Of a stretch of 64,000 nucleotides of DNA, positions 58,813-64,000 are shown one piece after another; the first letter of the stretch is position 1, and every line of letters starts with the position of its first letter. Location of the stretch: assembly GCA_032622095.1 (NCBI GenBank), contig CP136067.1, forward strand, positions 52,987,899 to 53,051,898, written 5' to 3'. The notes below the pieces were generated by a model, which worked only from the letters and a program-made list of their open reading frames with translations, was not told the DNA's origin and did no database searches. Origin of the DNA: Siphonodentalium dalli (Eukaryota > Mollusca > Scaphopoda > Gadilida > Siphonodentaliidae). Made by a program: the position numbers and the translations under genes.

Positions 58813-58991
58813 CTGAGTCTAAAATCTTTTAGTCGCTCAGCATTTTTCTCATCAGTTAAGAAACTTTCACAGTGACGCCCAAGGTTGTGAAATGCAAACA
58901 GCAAGCATTCAACAGTAGAGAACTGCAGCTTTGGTTCGTCACCTGTCGGCACCTCCTCGCTGTCCTCGGGAGGTGGCAGTGGCATATATTT
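58813..58991 (-). CDS. API5: API5 exon B
   Basis: 179 bases, phase 0 to 2, acceptor TCTTTTGCAG|AAAT, donor AGACTCAG|GTAGAT. It encodes KYMPLPPPEDSEEVPTGDEP, then KLQFSTVECLLFAFHNLGR and NAERLKDFRL. YMPLPP and LQFS.VECLL..FH.LGR are diagnostic API5 sequence. The intervening acidic loop is variable in the family. Confidence 0.93.
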
Positions 58992-59164
58992 CTGCAAAAG
59001 ATATCTTGCAATTAGAAATTCAACCAAAAGGGGTCCAAAATTGCTTGGAAGTGGGAGCTCACAAATAATTTAGAAGTGAGGGGGCCACCAATATTCCAAC
59101 AGCAGCTGGGGTAGATTACTTGTACACACTTTTGTCAACATTGCAAGAACAAGGAATAGTCTAA

Positions 59165-59420
59165 CCCTTTCATGGTGGAGCAGTGCTGGTGCAGCATTAA
59201 ATATCATGTGCCAGTGCATTCTCTTATATATGTGAGTCTCCCATAGGGAGCCTTGTATATAAATAGGATGCACTGGCTTAAAAGGTCATGGTAAATATTG
59301 TTAGATGGTAAACGTATTCTCTTATATATGCAAGGATTCCTATGGGAGACTTGCATATATAAGAGAATGCATTGGCACAGGGTTTTCGCAAAATTTCAGG
59401 AAGCTCCCGTCATGAAATGT
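59165..59420. mobile_element. piggyBac-type MITE, diverged
   Basis: Left CTAA|CCCTTTCATGGTGGAGC, right GAAGCTCCCGTCATGAAATGT|TTAA; one flank base has mutated. It contains two decayed TGCATTCTCTTATATATG palindromes (59215-59275, 59312-59375). Its right end carries GGGTTTTCGCAAAATTTCAG, shared inverted with the left ends at 9163 and 14957. Confidence 0.65.
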
Positions 59421-59656
59421 TTAATTAACTAGAGGTGGGACTGTCCCAATGGGACTAAGGATACCCCGCAGAGCTCACTATTAGTAGTTCAAAGATAAAA
59501 GTGTCCAATTGAAGTGATTAATGTAACGTGATGTGACGTAATTTGGAGGAAGCAGTAAGTTGCAAGGAAATGAAATTTCGACGAGATTATGATAGACAGT
59601 ATGTCAGCATGACTCTCAGCGTATGTTTACACAGACTGCACAATGACACACATGAC

Positions 59657-62063
59657 CAGACCTGTTTACTTTCCCCGATTTTGGCGGGAGTCTCCTGATT
59701 TTGTGTCATTTCTCCTGTGCTCCCGATCGGGAAACGAAATCTCCCGATTTAAAAGATAAAACCAAAAATTAGCCGACGGCTGTATCAAGCGATAAGCCAT
59801 GCATGCTATAGTGTTACAAATCAATTAAAAATGTATCGCCTGCAAGTCAAACATTGACACAATGTTGACACAACGTCTACTCTTTTGTTTAACAGCGTTG
59901 AGTAAGTAATGGGTCTTCAATGTCCAGACAAGGATTATAATATATCAAACAAGAAGCCTTCCTTTTTGGCCACACATAATAAAGTGTTTCTGCTCATCCC
60001 GACCGACTGCTTTAATACCGCCGACTCAAATTATTATATTGCTTATTTAAACTTTTGTTTTGTTTTGTGTCGGTGAAAGTTCCGTTTTTGTGGTATTCCG
60101 TGTTTTGTATACGCATTACACAATAACAGGCTAAATACGTAAAACCGACATCATTCGCTGGCCAAATTTTTATCCTATATTTAGTTTGTGTATGACGTCA
60201 GGAAATTCCCGGCTCAGTTGACTATGTTGCCAATTTTATATTGAGTATTATTTATAAAAATGATAGGGCTTACTGGGTGATATTTCTTTTTTTTATTTTG
60301 ATACATTGAGTGACAAATTTTGACAATTCAATAAAGTTTTGATTGGAAAGTTGCACCAAGATTTTATATTTTCTGTTCACGCATTGTTGAAGAATGAGAA
60401 CGTTACACGTCCCAACGTACGTCATGCCAATTCAGCCCAATGATGTGGGCACGGGAATTGCTTAGATTAATACCCAAATAAATTATGAATTTAAAGCGCA
60501 TTGACAAATACATAATCTTGAGTATATTCTCCACAATATAATCGAAAAATACAAACGAATGGGACACATGATTCAATCCAAATGGTTTATTTAAAAAAAC
60601 ATTCCCGCCAAGAAACGCCCACTGATTACGTGCGCAGGAAATATGTACTAGTACAGGTCTGTGAACACGTGTTGTTGTCATGTGGGGCACGCAGTGGGGA
60701 CAATCGCAACTTCTCGGATTTTGCGTACGGAAATCACCGAGGTTTGCCGATTGGCAGTGGGGAATGGCATCTATCATGGCTATAACTATTACCCATTCGG
60801 TAATAAATAAATGACATTCATTGAAAATTCAAACAGAATATATCTTAGAGTTAGTATCAATTGACAATTACTCGAGTTGCCATTGAATTTATTGATCAGC
60901 TGATGACAATGAAAAAATCTGGGAACATTGCCGCGACGTCAGAGTAGCAATGATAATAATCGGAAGCACAAATGTGTATGGGCCGTTTTGTTCTCTTGTT
61001 TGATTCAGAAAATGTTTATTCCCCGCGCTTTAACATTGCGAAATACTCCAGTAAAATGGCCATAGCATGATGTGAAAAATCAAAGAAATGACATTGTAAT
61101 ACATTAGTTATGTTTATTTGAAAACACGTGCTCACGAGACATATGCGGTTATTTTTTAAATAAAAGTGCGCGAAGCAATTCGAAATATTAATTAGTGCGC
61201 AAGGCTGCATTTACCGCAAATTAATTATCAGCATTGTCTTGTCATTTTATATTGAACACGATTACTCAGAATTCACTAAGAGAAAGCACATTTCTCGATC
61301 GTAATACACAATGTAGGCACGAATGAATTGTTTACTTTACACAAGATCTATACGGGCGAATGTATTGACTGCAATGTCAAGGTTGAAAACCGGTGCCAGA
61401 CAGAAGTAAACAGAAAACACGTGCGTGTAATCACTGGTACAACAACAGGCACAATGCGAACTAGTTTTGACTAATAATGCAGACAATTGTAACTGAATTG
61501 CAGTTTTAGAGAGAGTGGTGTTGTTAAAATGAATCAAAATAAATTATAGATTAAACGGGACACTTCCCCCATACATCTGAAAACAATTTACTCACGGTGC
61601 GCCAAAAACTTTAAGAGATCACGTTGAGCTGGGAATTTCCTGACGTCATACATAATCTAAATATAGGATAAAATTTGGCCAGCGAATGATGTCGGTTTTA
61701 CGCATTTAGCCAATAACAGAACGCGAATCGAGCGGACCTCAATGTGTACTCTCTTTAAATTCACCAATGTTACCTGATGTTACTGAATATATTTGGCAAA
61801 AAAATTATCCGAGAGCACCATAACGGGAAAATCGTAATTTTATTCCCAATGATTCAGTGATTTTAGAGACACTTGGTGTCAAGGCCGTTAATTATGGCCG
61901 ATGCAAACCAAATGCAACAAACAGTCTATATGACATTTAAATGAAAAATATGAAGTTTTTTCCATGATACTGAGATTGAAAAAAATCTCCCTATTTTTCA
62001 CTAAATCTCCCTATTTCTGAGGACAAATCTCCCTATTTCCCATTTTGAAAGTAAACAGGTCTG
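59657..62063. mobile_element. hAT-type non-autonomous transposon, 2.4 kb
   Basis: Ends CAGACCTGTTTACTTTC and GAAAGTAAACAGGTCTG, a perfect 17-bp inverted repeat beginning CAG. A perfect 8-bp direct repeat CACATGAC lies at 59649-59656 and 62064-62071. An 8-bp target duplication with CAG ends is the hallmark of the hAT superfamily. Subterminal DNA repeats CTCCCGATTT on the left and AATCTCCCTATTT three times on the right. No transposase frame remains; much of the middle is a second element at 60134-61707. Confidence 0.85.
60134..61707. mobile_element. TIR element nested in the hAT element
   Basis: About 88-bp inverted arms: GGCTAAATACGTAAAACCGA at the left, and its complement ending at ATTTAGCC near 61707. 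Both arms hold ATCATTCGCTGGCCAAAT and ATGACGTCAGGAAATTCCC. AATAACA lies just outside both ends, a 7-bp candidate target duplication. Long inverted repeats with a 7-9 bp duplication would fit a Mutator-like class, but that is speculative. The longest internal frame (60403-60777, minus, 124 codons) has no recognised domain. Confidence 0.7.
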
Positions 62064-62135
62064 CACATGACCATTATTGTCTTACAGACTGCTTGCAAAT
62101 TTTAAGGTGCACATGTTCAGAAACTTTAGCAAGAA

Positions 62136-62458
62136 ATCTACCTAGAAGTAATAGGATGTACCTAGAAGTAATAGTTTGTACCTAGAAGTAATAGGATGTA
62201 CATAGAAGCAATAGAATGTACCTAGAAGTAATAGGATGAACTAGAAGTAATAGGATGTACATATAAAAGCAATAGAATGTACCTAGAAGTAATAGGATGT
62301 ACCTAGAAGTAATAGGATGTACCTAGAAGTAATAGGATGTACTTAGAAGTAATATGATGTACCTAGAAGTAATAGGATGTACCTAGAAGTAATATGATGT
62401 ACATAGAAGCAATAGAATGTACCTAGAAGCAATAGAATGTACCTAGAAGAAGTAATAT
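62136..62458 (+). repeat. 20-bp minisatellite, about 16 copies
   Basis: Unit GTACCTAGAAGTAATAGGAT with variants ACATAGAAGCAATAGAATGT, a shortened copy at 62237 and a lengthened one at 62445. It lies directly right of the hAT insertion, in the API5 intron. Confidence 0.95.
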
Positions 62459-62689
62459 GATGCAAATGAAGAGAAAATCTCATTTCATACATGGAATCCC
62501 ATTAAAAGAACTCTTCAGACAGTTTTTAAACTTAAACAATTGAATACTTTCCACGATTTTTAGGACATCACATAGCCTGTGTGGACAATATAAATCATGC
62601 AACATGAATGCTGGTACATGAATATGTGAGCACAGAAATAAGAAAAACATGAGCCTAACAAACTTATGAGGATACTGCCAGCTGACCTC

Positions 62690-63120
62690 TTTAAAAATAT
62701 CAAGATAAACAAAGAAGAATAACTCTAGAACAAGAATGCGAACATAACCAATGAAAACTTCTCTGAAGCCATATCGATGGTAAACACCCATACCAAATTT
62801 CATTGCAATCCGCCAATCCTTGGTTGAGATATCTAGAAAAACCATTCTTTCCGGAAAAACAAGAAGGATCTCTAGAAAGAAAAATTGCAAACAGCATCAT
62901 TGGTCCCTCATTTGAAAGCAATCCTGATGGTAAACCTCCATACCAAATTTCATTGAGATCTGATAAACCATGACTGATTTGCTGTGTGGACAAACAGAAA
63001 TAAATTATTTTCAGATAAATAAAGAAGGATAACTCTAGAACGGGAAATGAAAAAAACATCATTGGGCACTATTTAGAAAGGCCTCCTGACAGGGAACATC
63101 CATACCAAATTTAGATTTGT
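62690..63120. repeat. Dispersed repeat, tandem-like units (CATACCAAATTT)
   Basis: Three units each contain GATAACTCTAGAAC or a relative, then CCATACCAAATTTCATTG 60-100 bases later. A fourth, more distant unit is at 63850-63970 (GGATAACTCCACC, GCCAAGTTTCATGG). The long minus-strand frames here (62480-62890, 62700-63062) follow the repeat and are not genes. Confidence 0.5.
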
Positions 63121-63389
63121 GCTCTGATGTACAGACAGACGGTTGCATGTAATCCAGTTTACCCCATAATCTTTGAGTGGGGGCATCATGCCATACAAAG
63201 ATGATTTAACAGCCCCCTGCATCATTTTAGCAGCCCTTAACATTGTCACAGCTCTCTATTAAGATGTTGTACTGTTAATCAGTTCTGACCAGCTGCTAAT
63301 GCCCTTCGTAATCATGTAATGCCCTTCAAAATTATGTTATACTTTATCACATGTTTTATTATTATCATGCATTGACCAGAAAAACTTAC

Positions 63390-63584
63390 GACTAGCGTGG
63401 AGTAGACATATTCTATTCTGTCCTCCTTCTTTTCGTATTCACCACAGAATTCTGAGATTTCTGCGAACACTTTGAGAACTTCAAGCTGTGTGTTAGAGCT
63501 CTCACCATCTGTTGTAATTTCTGATAACACCGGTAATACGTGATCACACATATAGCAAACAAATGTTGCTGAATGTACACCTTT
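63390..63584 (-). CDS. API5: API5 exon A
   Basis: 195 bases, phase 0-0, acceptor CTTTTTTCAG|AAAGGTG, donor CTAGTC|GTAAGT. It encodes KGVHSATFVCYMCDHVLPVL, then the segment NTQLEVLKVFAEISEFCGE. GVHS..F..Y.C..VLP.L and QLEVLK..AE.S.FCG are conserved in API5 helical repeats. The preceding exon lies beyond the right edge. Confidence 0.92.
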
Positions 63585-64000
63585 CTGAAAAAAGGGAGAA
63601 AACACAGGACATTATGGCAATAGTTCAGTCAATCTGACTCACAAAATTAGAGATGTAACTTTCCCAATGGGATTAAGGATACCCCCGTGTTTTTAAAACA
63701 CTAAGTAAACATTTAGTTAAAATAATAAAATAACAGATTCCCATAGCAGGTGCACAACCCTAAGCCCTTATCCTAATCCTAAACCTATTGACTGAAAAAT
63801 GTAGGAATAAAAGCTCGGAAAAAATTAAACATGTTGCGAAAAATTTCTAAGTAGAAAAAGGGGGATAACTCCACCAAAAAAAGTCTGACAGACGTCATAA
63901 TCCATAATCGCAGGTGCAAAGGTTCCCTTGGTGGCCGATGTCTGTGCCAAGTTTCATGGAAAATTATCAAAAAACGACTGAGAAAAACTCCGGACAAATT
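63585..64000 (-). other. API5: API5 intron, runs off the window
   Basis: No further API5 exon is recognised before the right edge. It includes a diverged unit of the CATACCAAATTT repeat family. Confidence 0.7.

Larger units (their letters stand above)
58992..63389 (-). other. API5: API5 intron A-B (4.4 kb)
   Basis: Contains a piggyBac-type MITE (59165-59420), the hAT-type element (59657-62063) with another TIR element inside it, a 20-bp minisatellite (62136-62458) and a tandem-like dispersed repeat (62690-63120). Mobile DNA makes up well over half of the intron. Confidence 0.85.
57583..63584 (-). other. API5: Gene (partial): API5, apoptosis inhibitor 5
   Basis: Four consecutive exons (63390-63584, 58813-58991, 58557-58650, 57583-57699) join in phase to 195 residues. 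They span the end of the HEAT/ARM-like helical region, the LQFSTVECLLFAFHNLGR signature, the leucine-zipper helix and the NPPSYK...LSWKP motif. API5 (AAC-11) is a nuclear scaffold protein that opposes apoptosis, acting on E2F1-dependent and Acinus-linked pathways in vertebrates; that role is known for the family and only inferred here. All visible residues look intact. The 5' exons lie beyond 64000, and the last exon(s), with NLS and stop, were not found to the left, perhaps because of a long intron or the gap at 52823. Introns hold two piggyBac-type MITEs, a 20-bp minisatellite and a nested hAT insertion. Confidence 0.9.

Noticed and set aside
62480-63062. Two minus-strand frames of 120-136 codons
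   Set aside because: They lie in a tandem-like dispersed repeat within an API5 intron and repeat the same words.

Overview
This window is non-coding-rich, AT-rich nuclear DNA of a multicellular invertebrate animal. The evidence is GT-AG introns, a conserved metazoan API5 gene, a secreted cysteine-rich gene built from small phase-1 exons, LINE remnants, many inverted-repeat MITEs, long poly-G runs and one 100-N assembly gap at 52823-52922. A marine, lophotrochozoan-like animal is my guess from the repeat style; the sequence does not fix the phylum.

Two host genes are well supported, both on the minus strand. (1) About 10.5-28.3 kb: an eight-exon gene for a 294-residue secreted or membrane-anchored protein. 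The predicted start is two codons at the very end of a mostly 5'UTR exon (28023-28028). It is followed by a signal-peptide exon, five symmetric phase 1-1 cysteine-rich (EB-module-like) exons, and a last exon with only a hydrophobic C-terminal tail and the stop. (2) 57583-63584: four consecutive internal exons of API5 (apoptosis inhibitor 5). The N-terminal exons lie beyond the right edge, and I could not find the C-terminal exon.

Layout: 0-10 kb holds MITEs and TIR elements with no gene. 10.5-28.3 kb is the cysteine-rich gene, whose introns carry MITEs, an inverted tandem array (21.0-21.7 kb) and a minisatellite split by a LINE tail and a hairpin element (24.0-26.5 kb). 28.3-35.4 kb has a snapback MITE, a LINE ORF1/RT remnant with a polyQ tract, a piggyBac-type MITE and a second LINE tail. 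35.56-39.46 kb is a 3.9-kb array of a 30-bp repeat with a 1846-bp higher-order duplication. 39.6-40.9 kb is a decayed LINE endonuclease/RT. 44.3-44.9 kb is a 23-bp minisatellite. 45.0-51.4 kb is dense in MITEs. 53-57.5 kb has one unexplained 188-codon ORF and several inverted repeats. 57.5-64 kb is API5, with a hAT-type element (perfect 8-bp target duplication) and a second TIR element nested inside it, both in one intron.

The novelty here lies in repeat architecture rather than a multi-gene system: palindrome-built MITEs, nested insertions, and the higher-order minisatellite. The cysteine-rich gene is the best candidate for an undescribed protein.
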